Positions 1-8,272 of a DNA stretch of 64,000 bases are shown piece after piece. Numbering within the stretch: position 1 is the first letter of the stretch; the number at the start of each line of letters is the position of its first letter. The stretch lies in NCBI RefSeq assembly GCF_022829465.1, contig NZ_JAKSXZ010000144.1, positions 1-64,000 on the forward strand, written 5' to 3'. A program made the translations under genes and the position numbers. The notes under the pieces are model-generated. The model did not search any database, was not told where the DNA came from, and saw only the letters and a program-made list of their open reading frames with translations. The DNA is from Methylobacterium sp. J-067. Its GTDB lineage: Bacteria > Pseudomonadota > Alphaproteobacteria > Rhizobiales > Beijerinckiaceae.

Positions 1-3000
1 TCGACGTGGACTAGCGTGAGCGCCGCGGCGCGCACATCGGTCCCAAGCGCCTGGACGGTCCGGCGTCCAGCGCGAGGTTCGAGTGACGCGAGGTGGACGG
101 GGGGGACGGTGCTGTCGAGGGGCCTGTCGGGGGCGGCGAGGCGGGTGACCTCGCTGTCGAGCGGTTTGACGGCGGCGGGCAGCTCGGTCGCCTCGAGTTC
201 GACAGGTCTGAGTGCGGCGGGGAGTTCGATCGCATCCCTGTCGACGGGCGTGACGTCCCTGTCGACGGGCCTGTCTGGCATGACGAGCCAGGTGGGCGCG
301 CTGTCGAGCGGGGTGAGCACCGTGAGCGCCTCGGTGTCGACGCTGCAGCATGATGCGCTGCAGTGGAGTACGAAGCTGGGCGCCTACGACGCGGGCCTGG
401 GCGGGTCTGCGCAGAGGATCACGAATGTCGCATCGGGGACGTTGAGCGCGACGTCGACGGACGCGGTGAACGGGAGCCAGCTGTACGCGGTGAGCTCGAC
501 GACGACGAGCCAGGTCGGTTCGCTGTCGACGGGGCTCTCATCGACAGACAGTGCGGTGAGTTCTCTATCGACGAGTGTCGCGCCGGTCGCGGCAATCATC
601 AGCAGCACGTCTCCGGCGATTGGAGCAGGTGCAGTTGCGAGCGGTCAATCGGCCATTGCGATGGGTGACCATGCAAGTGCAAGTGGCCACTATTCGATTG
701 CGGTGGGCAATAGCACAAACGCTTCAGCAAATTATACCGTAGCGGTCGGTAATGCGGCGAGTTCGACTGGGTATGCTGCAACGACTTTGGGCAATGTTGC
801 CAACGCAACTGGCAACTGGGCGACCGCAGTCGGCAGCACAGCGACGGCATCTGGCCTGGCTGCAGTCGCACTAGGTTACAATTCAGTCGCAAGCGAAGCC
901 AACAGTGTAGCTTTGGGCAGTGGCGCAACAACTGCTGCGGGGATAGGCGTATCGTCGGCGGTCATTGGCTCATCAACCTACGGGGGATTTGCCGGCACGT
1001 CGCCGTATGGTGTGGTCTCGGTCGGGAGTGCGGGACAAGAGCGCCAGATCCAAAACGTGGCTGCGGGCCAATTGAGTGCGACATCGACGGACGCAGTGAA
1101 CGGCAGCGAGCTCTTCTCGGTGGCCTCGACCTCGACGAGCCAAGTCGGCTCGCTGTCGACGGGGCTGAGTGCCTCGAACAGTTCGATCGCGTCGCTGTCG
1201 ACGGCAATCATAAGCGCGGGGACGATCGGTGTTACCTCGCTGTCCACGGGTCTGAGCTTCACCAACAGCTCGATCGCGTTACTGTCGACAGGGATCGTAG
1301 CAGCGAATAGCTCGATCACCTCGCTATCGACAGGGATCGTTACGCTCTCGACGGGCGTGACGTCGGTCACAAGCTCGGTGGCGACGCTGGAGCAGGATGC
1401 GCTGCAGTGGAAATCCGGACTGAGCGCCTACGATGCAAGCCGCAACGGAGTTGCGCAGCGGATCACCAATATCGCGGCGGGTCGACTCAATGCCGGTTCC
1501 ACCGATGCAGTGAATGGCGATCAGCTCTACTCGACCAACAGCTCCGTGGCGTCTCTGTCGACGGCGATCTTGACGGTGGGCAGCAGCGGTGTGCTCTCTC
1601 TGTCGACTGGGCTCAGCACAGCGAACAGTTCGATTGTGTCGCTCTCAACAGGCGTCGCCGAGTTGAGGACCAATGCACTGCAGTGGGATTCCGTGGCAGG
1701 CAGCTATGATGCCAGTCATGGGACTGGTTCACCGCAGAAAATTACGAATGTTGCCGCCGGCGCGATCAGTGCGACCTCAACTGACGCGGTGAACGGCAGT
1801 CAGCTGTACAGCGTCACAAGCGATGTGACTTCGATCATCGCCAGCTGGACCCCCAACAGCGCTACAACTACGGCGGTGGCTCTGGGCAGGGGCGCCAATG
1901 CGGCGGGCACCATCAGCCTCGCGGTCGGCGCATCTGCGACGGCGGGCGCCTCCTACGCCACGGCCCTCGGGAGCAACGCAACGGCCTCGGCGGCGGGGGC
2001 GACGGCGATCGGCGGCAACAGCGTGGCGGCTGCGCAGGCCAAGGGCGTGGACAGCGTCGCGATCGGCGGCGAGGCGGTGGCCTCGAACACGAACGACGTC
2101 GCGGTCGGCGTCGGCGCGACGGCCACGGGTGGAACCAGTGGTTCCGCGGTGTCGGTCGGTGCGCGCAACGTGGCGAGGGGCGCCGGCGCCGTGGCCATCG
2201 GCGATCCGAACTACGCCATCGGTCAGGGTACCATCGCGATGGGCCTGGACAGCATCGCCAGCAGCGATGGCACCGCGAATGGGGCCGATGCCGATGGCGC
2301 CCTGGCGCTCGGCAACACGACGGTCGCGGCCGGTCGCGGCAGCATCGCCCTGGGTAATCTGACCAAGGCTCTGAACAGCGGCGCCATCGCCATCGGTGAT
2401 GGAGCCACCGTTCGAAGCAGCGCCAGTGCGAGTATCGCGATCGGCTCCGGGGCGACTGCCACGCTGGCCCGGAGTGTCGCCATCGGTGATGGCGCGAGGA
2501 CGTCGATTGGTGTGGCCACCGCGTCCCAGCAGGTGGACGACGTGGTCTACGGCGGCTTTGCCGGGTCGTCGCCGGTCGGCGTCTTCTCGGTGGGTGCGGC
2601 CGGAAGCGAGCGGCAGATCAAGAATGTCGCGGCCGGCTATATGTCCGCGACCTCGACGGATGCAGTGAACGGGAGCCAGCTGTTCAGTGTGGCGTCGACG
2701 ACGCTGACGCAGATCAAGTCGCTGTCGACCGGGTTGCTGGTGACGACCAATTCCGTGGTCTCACTCTCGACGAGTGTCTCGCAATTGGCCAACAACACGC
2801 CGGTTTCGGGTGGGTCGGCAGTCTCGCTCTCGACCGGACTGAGTGCCGCCGGCAGTTCCGTCGCGTCGCTCTCGACCGGACTGAGCGCGACCGGCAGCGT
2901 CGTCGCGTCGATCTCGAGCACCGTCACGACCAACACCAGCTCGATCGCGTCCCTCTCGACGGGGCTGATCAGCACGGCGAGTACCGTCACTTCCCTTTCG

Positions 3001-3708
3001 ACAGGTGTCACCTCGCTCTCGACCGGTCTCACCAATACGGCGAGTTCCGTGGCGGCTCTGTCGACTGGTCTGGCGAATGGGCAGGTTGGGCCGATACGGA
3101 GTGGGTCGTCGCCCTCGGATGCTCGGCCCATGGCGAGCTCCCCGAATGACTTGTTCCTCCAGCCTGGATCGGGGACCGGGCCGGTCATCCTGCACAACGT
3201 CGCGGCCGGGAAGATTGCGGCAGAGTCGACGGACGCCATCAATGGCGGCCAGATGTTCTCCCTGGGCAATTCGCTTGCCTCGGCCTTGGGGGGAGGATCG
3301 ACCTTCGATGCGGCGACCGGGCAGATGTCGGCTCCGTCCTACAAAGTGCAGGGCTCGAGCTACAGCAGTGTCGGCGGTGCGATCAGCGCTCTCGATACCG
3401 GGTTGACCTCCCTGCAAAACAACATGAACCAAGTTACGGCGCACCTACAGACGCAGATCACCAGAAACCGCACCATCGCTGCGGGTGGCGTGGCCTCTGC
3501 CTTCGCGATGAGCCAGCTGCGCTTCTCCGATCGCCCTGGTTCGCAGAGCCTGGGTATCGGCGGCGGCTTCTACGACAGCCAGGGTGCCATGGCGGTCGGC
3601 TACGGGTTCACGTCGGAGGATGGCGCGTGGCGCGGGACGGCGTCCGTCTCCTACACGCCGGGCGTCAACAAGCTCGGCGTCGCGGGTGGCCTGACTTACA
3701 GCTGGTAA
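1..3708 (+). CDS. Trimeric autotransporter adhesin (YadA/BpaC-like), 5' end outside window
   Basis: Surface adhesin secreted by the type V pathway: a C-terminal trimeric barrel in the outer membrane carries a fibrous passenger. The frame is open to the left edge, so the signal peptide and true start are not seen; the first in-window start is GTG at 16. Visible parts are stalk repeats of the SLSTGLS type, YadA head repeats of the AVGxxAxAxG type at about 598-960 and 1870-2510, and six neck/stalk motifs containing STDAVNGSQL or a close variant (about 409-486, 1042-1116, 1453-1530, 1732-1809, 2611-2685, 3184-3258). The membrane anchor begins with NRTIAAGGVASAFAMSQ at about 3472 and ends on aromatic YSW, as this family does. 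At least 1230 residues are present. The first 110 bases translate to atypical, Arg/Trp-rich sequence with no stalk pattern. Family assignment is secure; the ligand is unknown. Confidence 0.95.
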   Translation, partial: STWTSVSAAARTSVPSAWTVRRPARGSSDARWTGGTVLSRGLSGAARRVTSLSSGLTAAGSSVASSSTGLSAAGSSIASLSTGVTSLSTGLSGMTSQVGALSSGVSTVSASVSTLQHDALQWSTKLGAYDAGLGGSAQRITNVASGTLSATSTDAVNGSQLYAVSSTTTSQVGSLSTGLSSTDSAVSSLSTSVAPVAAIISSTSPAIGAGAVASGQSAIAMGDHASASGHYSIAVGNSTNASANYTVAVGNAASSTGYAATTLGNVANATGNWATAVGSTATASGLAAVALGYNSVASEANSVALGSGATTAAGIGVSSAVIGSSTYGGFAGTSPYGVVSVGSAGQERQIQNVAAGQLSATSTDAVNGSELFSVASTSTSQVGSLSTGLSASNSSIASLSTAIISAGTIGVTSLSTGLSFTNSSIALLSTGIVAANSSITSLSTGIVTLSTGVTSVTSSVATLEQDALQWKSGLSAYDASRNGVAQRITNIAAGRLNAGSTDAVNGDQLYSTNSSVASLSTAILTVGSSGVLSLSTGLSTANSSIVSLSTGVAELRTNALQWDSVAGSYDASHGTGSPQKITNVAAGAISATSTDAVNGSQLYSVTSDVTSIIASWTPNSATTTAVALGRGANAAGTISLAVGASATAGASYATALGSNATASAAGATAIGGNSVAAAQAKGVDSVAIGGEAVASNTNDVAVGVGATATGGTSGSAVSVGARNVARGAGAVAIGDPNYAIGQGTIAMGLDSIASSDGTANGADADGALALGNTTVAAGRGSIALGNLTKALNSGAIAIGDGATVRSSASASIAIGSGATATLARSVAIGDGARTSIGVATASQQVDDVVYGGFAGSSPVGVFSVGAAGSERQIKNVAAGYMSATSTDAVNGSQLFSVASTTLTQIKSLSTGLLVTTNSVVSLSTSVSQLANNTPVSGGSAVSLSTGLSAAGSSVASLSTGLSATGSVVASISSTVTTNTSSIASLSTGLISTASTVTSLSTGVTSLSTGLTNTASSVAALSTGLANGQVGPIRSGSSPSDARPMASSPNDLFLQPGSGTGPVILHNVAAGKIAAESTDAINGGQMFSLGNSLASALGGGSTFDAATGQMSAPSYKVQGSSYSSVGGAISALDTGLTSLQNNMNQVTAHLQTQITRNRTIAAGGVASAFAMSQLRFSDRPGSQSLGIGGGFYDSQGAMAVGYGFTSEDGAWRGTASVSYTPGVNKLGVAGGLTYSW

Positions 3709-3719
3709 GGTGCGGGGGC

Positions 3720-3750
3720 GGGCCGGGGATGCGAGTTCCCGGCCCGTTTT
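3720..3750 (+). terminator. Rho-independent terminator after the adhesin gene
   Basis: An 8-bp GC stem (GGGCCGGG, 3720-3727, pairing with CCCGGCCC, 3738-3745), extendable by one AT and one GU pair, is followed by a short T run at 3747-3750. It begins 11 bases after the adhesin stop. The remaining gap to 3877 shows no further gene. Confidence 0.8.
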
Positions 3751-3877
3751 CCCAACAAAGCCAGGATTTTTGCGACAATACTCAAACACAAGTACCTGCA
3801 AAAGCCGTGATACAACTGTAAGTACAGGAACTAATCTGTCTATTGGCAGATGAAGTGCTGTACTTCGCGCGCTGCTC

Positions 3878-4522
3878 ATGCTACGAAGCGGCATGGGACG
3901 ACGAATTGGCCTGAGACTTCTGGTACTTTTCTCGGTGGCCGCTTTCGGCCTCGGGGCACGGGCTCAGGAAACCGTTGCGACTCCGGCGATCGATCCGAGC
4001 ATCTTCAAGGATGGCGAGATCGAAAACCGGGATTTCAAGTTCGGTGAATGGTACGCGAAATGTCAGCAGATCATCAGGATCAAGCGAAGAATCTGTAACC
4101 TTCTGTCGTCCGTGGCGGATGCCGGCGGGAAGACGGCTGGATCCGTTATCATCGCAACGACCGATGCTGGAATACCGGCCATGATGATTTCAGTTCCAAC
4201 TGAGGTCACACAAAAGAATGCCATCTCCGTCGATGCAAGCCATCTCGGCAAGGTCGATGGTTCTGTCGTGAAGGTCGAGTTTTCTCAGATTGTCAACCCG
4301 ATGATCTGTGGCAATACCTGCAAGTACATGTTCCCCCTCGATCCGAAACTCGTGTTCATCCTGAATGCCGGGGAGGGGGTGCGTGTCTCGACGCCACCGA
4401 AGGAGCGTCTTCCGAAGAAGACGAAGAAGAAGCCTCCCGTCGCGGTGCCAGAGACGAAGATCATGACGATCTCGGGGCAAGGGTTTTCTGAAACGTTGGC
4501 CCAGAGCACGAAGACTTGGTGA
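3878..4522 (+). CDS. Exported protein, invasion-associated locus B (IalB)-like
   Basis: A 214-residue exported protein. A basic N-terminus (MGRRIG, second ATG at 3893) precedes a hydrophobic segment and a GARAQE cleavage site at about residues 25-31, so it is probably periplasmic. The mature part has the IalB pattern: FGEWYAKC at about residue 55, a second Cys after a basic stretch (RRICNLL), and a late Cys pair (ICGNTC). A Lys-rich segment, KKTKKKPP, precedes the C-terminus. IalB-family proteins are widespread in Alphaproteobacteria and mostly without known function; the name comes from Bartonella. It stands between the adhesin and a second IalB-like gene. Membership is by motif spacing only, so the family call is moderate. 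The start could be 3878 or 3893. Confidence 0.65.
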   Translation: MLRSGMGRRIGLRLLVLFSVAAFGLGARAQETVATPAIDPSIFKDGEIENRDFKFGEWYAKCQQIIRIKRRICNLLSSVADAGGKTAGSVIIATTDAGIPAMMISVPTEVTQKNAISVDASHLGKVDGSVVKVEFSQIVNPMICGNTCKYMFPLDPKLVFILNAGEGVRVSTPPKERLPKKTKKKPPVAVPETKIMTISGQGFSETLAQSTKTW

Positions 4523-4766
4523 TTGAAAAACTTGGCGCTGTGGTTGCTCCATGTAGATCCGCGCGCTGGGCCTCAAAACGATAATAATGGCGTTCTCGAA
4601 TGAGGCGTCGATCAGGTGTTGGGCGAGACGGAGTAATCGGCCGGCGGACGGAGTCTCGTCATCGCGGGATTGCGTGGGCCGTTCCGGTGGGTCGCGACGG
4701 GGCGTGAAGGTCGAGGAGCTGTCGGGCATCCGAGGTGGTGACGGACGCTCCGCAGAGGAGAATGAG

Positions 4767-5015
4767 ATGCTCAACAGCTTGAAGCAGAATGTGCTGTTTC
4801 TGATCTTTCTGGTTCTCACAGGCAACGTTCTGATGCTCAGTGTGTCGAACGTCTCCGCGTTTCTGAGTAAGTCGCAGGCTCAGCCGGCTTACGAGATCAT
4901 CGATTGCGGTGATGCGACCGGGAAGATCCACAAATGTATTCGTGTCGATCCCAAGGCGGGCGAGATCAATGATCCGTCGAAGGGTGCGAGCTATCGCGTG
5001 ATCTATGGCCAGTAA
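4767..5015 (+). CDS. Small single-pass membrane or exported protein, unknown function
   Basis: 82 residues beginning MLNSLKQNVLFLIF. The ATG at 4767 has a good ribosome site (GAGGAG at 4755-4760, six bases away), which is why I prefer it to in-frame starts farther upstream whose translation looks non-coding. A hydrophobic helix spans about residues 8-30 and may be an uncleaved signal anchor. The soluble tail has two Cys residues (IIDCGD, HKCIRV) about nine apart that could pair in the periplasm. It sits between two IalB-like genes and may belong to the same transcript. I do not recognise a family. Confidence 0.6.
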   Translation: MLNSLKQNVLFLIFLVLTGNVLMLSVSNVSAFLSKSQAQPAYEIIDCGDATGKIHKCIRVDPKAGEINDPSKGASYRVIYGQ

Positions 5016-5067
5016 AGGGCCGTCTCGCGTGATCGATACCATGAATGAAACGATGAAGGTTGCTGCC

Positions 5068-5805
5068 ATGACGAAGACGAGGGCTGTCGCGAGCGCGATG
5101 TCGGCGCTCTGTGCGATCACGCTGCTGGCGTGCGGTGCGCGGGCGCAGGAGCCCGAGGTGAAGGGCTTCAACTTCGGCGTGAAGCCGAGCGTGCCGCAAT
5201 TGCGGGCGCCCCAGCCGGCCGATAAGAATGCCCCGAAGATCCAGGAGCGGGCGGGCGCCGGCCCGACGACCACGGTCGCGGCGGGTCCGACCACGAACGG
5301 GCCGCTGTCGCTGGCGCCGTCTGCGCCACAGGCCGCCCCCCAGGGAGCCCCGCAGGCGGCGCCCGCCGCTCCGGCCAACGAGACGCAGAACTTCCAGGGC
5401 TGGACGGTGACCTGCCTTCCGCCGCCCGCCGACAATTCGGCGCGGACCTGCATCGCCAAGATGGGCGTGATCAAGAGCAACGAGGATCGGCGGCCGATCC
5501 TGTTCGTCAGCGTGGTCAAGACCGGCAACACGGCGACGTTCGTCGTCCAGACTCCGACCGGCATCGATCTCAAGTCCGGCGCGACGGTGCAGATCGGCAA
5601 GGCGGCGCCGCGCCACCTGACCTACGAAAGCTGCGAGCCGGCCCTCTGCACCGCCACGGTGCAGTTGGACGATGCCCTGCTGCAGGAGCTGGCCAGCGCG
5701 CCCAGCGCCACGGCGTCGTGGGTTGGGCTTGGGGTAGGCGAGGTGAAGGTCGAGTACGCCTTGCAGGAAGCGCGCAACACGCTCGCCTATCTCGGCTCGA
5801 AGTAA
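5068..5805 (+). CDS. Exported IalB-family protein
   Basis: About 245 residues from the chosen ATG at 5068, which has GAAGG at 5055-5059 as ribosome site and gives a clean signal peptide ending CGARAQ; in-frame ATGs at 5005, 5041 and 5053 are possible. After a Pro/Ala-rich linker (about residues 70-105) comes the IalB domain: FQGWTVTC, then RTCIAKMG, a P-x-G-I-D-L-K-S-G hairpin, and the pair SCEPALCTA. These four Cys positions match the family's usual disulfide layout. It is expected to be periplasmic or outer-membrane-associated. It lies downstream of the adhesin and just upstream of three DUF2827 genes. The family is established but its biochemical function is not. Confidence 0.8.
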   Translation: MTKTRAVASAMSALCAITLLACGARAQEPEVKGFNFGVKPSVPQLRAPQPADKNAPKIQERAGAGPTTTVAAGPTTNGPLSLAPSAPQAAPQGAPQAAPAAPANETQNFQGWTVTCLPPPADNSARTCIAKMGVIKSNEDRRPILFVSVVKTGNTATFVVQTPTGIDLKSGATVQIGKAAPRHLTYESCEPALCTATVQLDDALLQELASAPSATASWVGLGVGEVKVEYALQEARNTLAYLGSK

Positions 5806-5811
5806 CGGCAG

Positions 5812-5843
5812 AACCGGGGGCGGCTCGGTCCCGCTCCCCGGTT
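5812..5843 (+). terminator. Stem-loop between IalB-like gene and DUF2827 cluster
   Basis: AACCGGGG (5812-5819) pairs with CCCCGGTT (5836-5843) around a GC-rich loop, just after the stop at 5805. There is no T run, so it may be a weak terminator or an RNA-end stabiliser. Confidence 0.45.
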
Positions 5844-5916
5844 CGATCCGTGATCGTCAGGCGCGTTCGACGAAACGTCGTGTCGGCGCGGGGCGCCTCA
5901 GTCCAAAGGATTCGCG

Positions 5917-7050
5917 ATGCGCGTCGGCGTCTCGATCATGACGGGTGATAAACAGCATGTCTGGAATAACGGCCTCGTCCAGAACATCTATCACTTCGCC
6001 AGCCTGCTGAGTCAGATCCCCTTCATCGAAGCGGTCTACTTCGTGAATTGCGGCGACCGGCCGACGCATCCGCGCGGGTCGGACGAGGAGGCGTTGCGCG
6101 TCCCCATCCTGACCCAGGCGGAGGCCTCGGATGTGGTGGATGTCGCCATTGAGATGGGCGGGGCGATCGACGTCGAATGGATCCGCCGGTTCCGGTTCCG
6201 GGGCGGCAAATTTATCATTCACCAATGCGGCCAGCCCTATGTGGCGTTGATCGAGCCGACGGTCTTCAACCGTGAGGGGTTCTTCATCGACGCCGAGCGC
6301 TGCGAGGAAATTTGGCTGCTCGCGAAGGACATGATCTTTGCGCCGATGATGCGGACCATCCATCGCTGCCCGGTGCACGAGGTCCCGTATCTCTGGTCGC
6401 CCCGGTTCCTCGAACAGACGATCCAGCGCGGGCCGAACGGTGAATCGCTCTATGGATATCGTCCAGGCTCGCTAAAGGCCGGCAGCGCACGGCCGGCGAT
6501 CTTCGAGCCGAACATCTCGCCCATCAAGATGGGGCTGATCCCGCAGATGATCTGCGACGTCGCCGAGCGGCAGGCGCCCGGCACCATCGACCACGTGACC
6601 TACCTGAACGGCGACGGGAAGACCGAGCATCCGGCCTTCGTCCATTTCATGCAGAGCATGGCGACTTATCAGGCGGGAAAGACCCAGATCGTCGGCCGCG
6701 ATTACTTCGCCCATGTGATGGGGCGGGGTGACAATATGGTGGTGAGCCACCAGCTGAATCGTCCGCAGAACTATGTGTATCTCGATGCACTCTACGGCCT
6801 GTATCCGCTCATCCACAATTCGGTGATCTTCAAGGATGTCGGGTATTATTACGAGACCTCCGATGTCATCGGCGGCGCCAAGCTCTTCCTGCAGGCCGTC
6901 GCGACGCATGATCGCAACCTCGATGCCTATGCCGGGCGGGCGCGGGCGATGATCGACAGCCTGTCCCCGTCTTCGCGGGCGAATATCGACCATTACGCGC
7001 GGCGCCTGTTGAACCTCGTCGCCACGGGCCAGAAGCGGAGATCGGCGTGA
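5917..7050 (+). CDS. DUF2827 protein, glycosyltransferase-like (copy 1)
   Basis: 377 residues, no signal peptide, so cytoplasmic. It opens with MRVGVSIMTGD followed by W-x-N-G-x-x-Q-N, the N-terminal signature shared by the three adjacent paralogues. Other shared blocks are IEMGGAID (about 80), EVPYLWSP (about 150), FEPNISPIK (about 190) and VVSHQLNRPQNYVYLDALYG with YPLIHN (about 270-300). The last block, with an acidic residue followed by a glycine turn and a helix, resembles the nucleotide-sugar-binding half of GT-B glycosyltransferases. DUF2827 has no assigned function that I know of. It overlaps copy 2 by four bases (GTGA at 7047-7050), so the two are translationally coupled. Glycosyltransferase activity is inferred. 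Confidence 0.8.
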   Translation: MRVGVSIMTGDKQHVWNNGLVQNIYHFASLLSQIPFIEAVYFVNCGDRPTHPRGSDEEALRVPILTQAEASDVVDVAIEMGGAIDVEWIRRFRFRGGKFIIHQCGQPYVALIEPTVFNREGFFIDAERCEEIWLLAKDMIFAPMMRTIHRCPVHEVPYLWSPRFLEQTIQRGPNGESLYGYRPGSLKAGSARPAIFEPNISPIKMGLIPQMICDVAERQAPGTIDHVTYLNGDGKTEHPAFVHFMQSMATYQAGKTQIVGRDYFAHVMGRGDNMVVSHQLNRPQNYVYLDALYGLYPLIHNSVIFKDVGYYYETSDVIGGAKLFLQAVATHDRNLDAYAGRARAMIDSLSPSSRANIDHYARRLLNLVATGQKRRSA

Positions 7051-8261
7051 ACAAGCCGCTTGGACCGGTCCTGCGGGGCAAGCGGACGGGACAGTCGCGC
7101 CTGCGCGTCGGCGTGACATTGTTCCTGCGCGACGAGAAACAGACGATCTGGGAGAACGGCATCTTCCAGAACTGCTTCTTTCTGCTGCAGACCCTGCGGA
7201 AGTCACCCCTCGTCGAATGGTGCTGCGTCGTGGTGGCGGGGCCCGGTACGCCGGAGAAGTCGGCCGCGTTTCTGAAGAGCGCCGAGGCGCCCGTCATGAC
7301 CATGGGCGAGGCGATGGAGAACCTCGACGTCGTCATCGAATTGAGCGCCCAGCTCGATGGCGAATGGGGCAAGGCCTTCGCCGCACGGGGCGGGCGCATC
7401 GTGGCGATGCGGGTCGCGAACGACTACGTCATCGATGCCGAGCGCATGGCGTTCAAGCTGCCGCCCGGCCTGCTGATGACGCAGACGCCCTATCACGAGG
7501 TGTGGACCCTTCCGGCCTTCGCGCGCACCTGTGCAGGCTACTACGCGACCGGCTGCCGCGCCCCGGTGCGGATCATGCAGCATCTGTGGTCGCCGACCCT
7601 GCTGGAACAGGCGGCGGCGGCGCGCGGCGGCTCCTACGATTTCCGCTACGTGCCGGGGCGGGCGCGCTGGCGCCTCGCGGTGCTGGAGCCGAACCTGTGT
7701 TCGGTGAAGACCTCGCACATTCCGCTTCTCGCCTGCGAGGTCGCCTACCGGATGGACCCGACCATCGTGGAGGCGGTGCGGGTGTTCAACACCGATACGG
7801 TGCGTGAGAACGAGACCTTCGTGAAGTTCGCCCGGGCCCTCGATCTCGTCTCGCACGGCAAGGCGAGCTTCGAGGGGCGCTATCCCATCGTCGAGGTGAT
7901 GGGGCCCTTCGCGGACGCCATCGTGTCCCACCATTGGGAAAACGCGCAGAATTACTTGTATTACGAAGCTTTGTACGGCGGATTTCCGCTGATCCACAAT
8001 TCCGATTTGATCGAGGATTGCGGCTATCGTTACACGAACTTCGACCCCGAGGATGGCGGCAAGGCGCTGCTGCAAGCGTTCCAGCAGCACGATCTCAACC
8101 TGAAAACGTATGTCGCGGATGGGCGCAAGTTGCTGATGAAGCTCGATCCCTCATCGGATGCCAATGTGCGGCTCTACAGCGAGGCCATCGCGGGGCTGTT
8201 CGAGCCCGGCAGCCTCGCGGCGGCCCCCACGCCCCGCCGAGTCCCGGCGCCCGCCCTGTGA
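7047..8261 (+). CDS. DUF2827 protein, glycosyltransferase-like (copy 2)
   Basis: 404 residues from a GTG that overlaps the stop of copy 1. An extra 20 or so basic residues precede the family start LRVGVTLFLRDE. Shared blocks are IWENGIFQN, VVIELSAQLDGEW, LWSPTLLEQ, LEPNLCSVKT and IVSHHWENAQNYLYYEALYG followed by FPLIHNSD. The C-terminus has an Ala/Pro-rich tail not seen in the other copies. The copies differ at most non-motif positions, so this is an old duplication, arguing for separate acceptors or donors rather than gene dosage. The function is unknown; the C-terminal half suggests a GT-B transferase acting in the cytoplasm. Confidence 0.8.
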   Translation: MNKPLGPVLRGKRTGQSRLRVGVTLFLRDEKQTIWENGIFQNCFFLLQTLRKSPLVEWCCVVVAGPGTPEKSAAFLKSAEAPVMTMGEAMENLDVVIELSAQLDGEWGKAFAARGGRIVAMRVANDYVIDAERMAFKLPPGLLMTQTPYHEVWTLPAFARTCAGYYATGCRAPVRIMQHLWSPTLLEQAAAARGGSYDFRYVPGRARWRLAVLEPNLCSVKTSHIPLLACEVAYRMDPTIVEAVRVFNTDTVRENETFVKFARALDLVSHGKASFEGRYPIVEVMGPFADAIVSHHWENAQNYLYYEALYGGFPLIHNSDLIEDCGYRYTNFDPEDGGKALLQAFQQHDLNLKTYVADGRKLLMKLDPSSDANVRLYSEAIAGLFEPGSLAAAPTPRRVPAPAL

Positions 8262-8272
8262 AGGATCAGGCG

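Noticed and set aside
16..3460. Tandem short repeats that might suggest a CRISPR array
   Set aside because: Repeats are in frame, variable and code for adhesin stalk and head units; there are no constant repeats with unique spacers and no cas genes.
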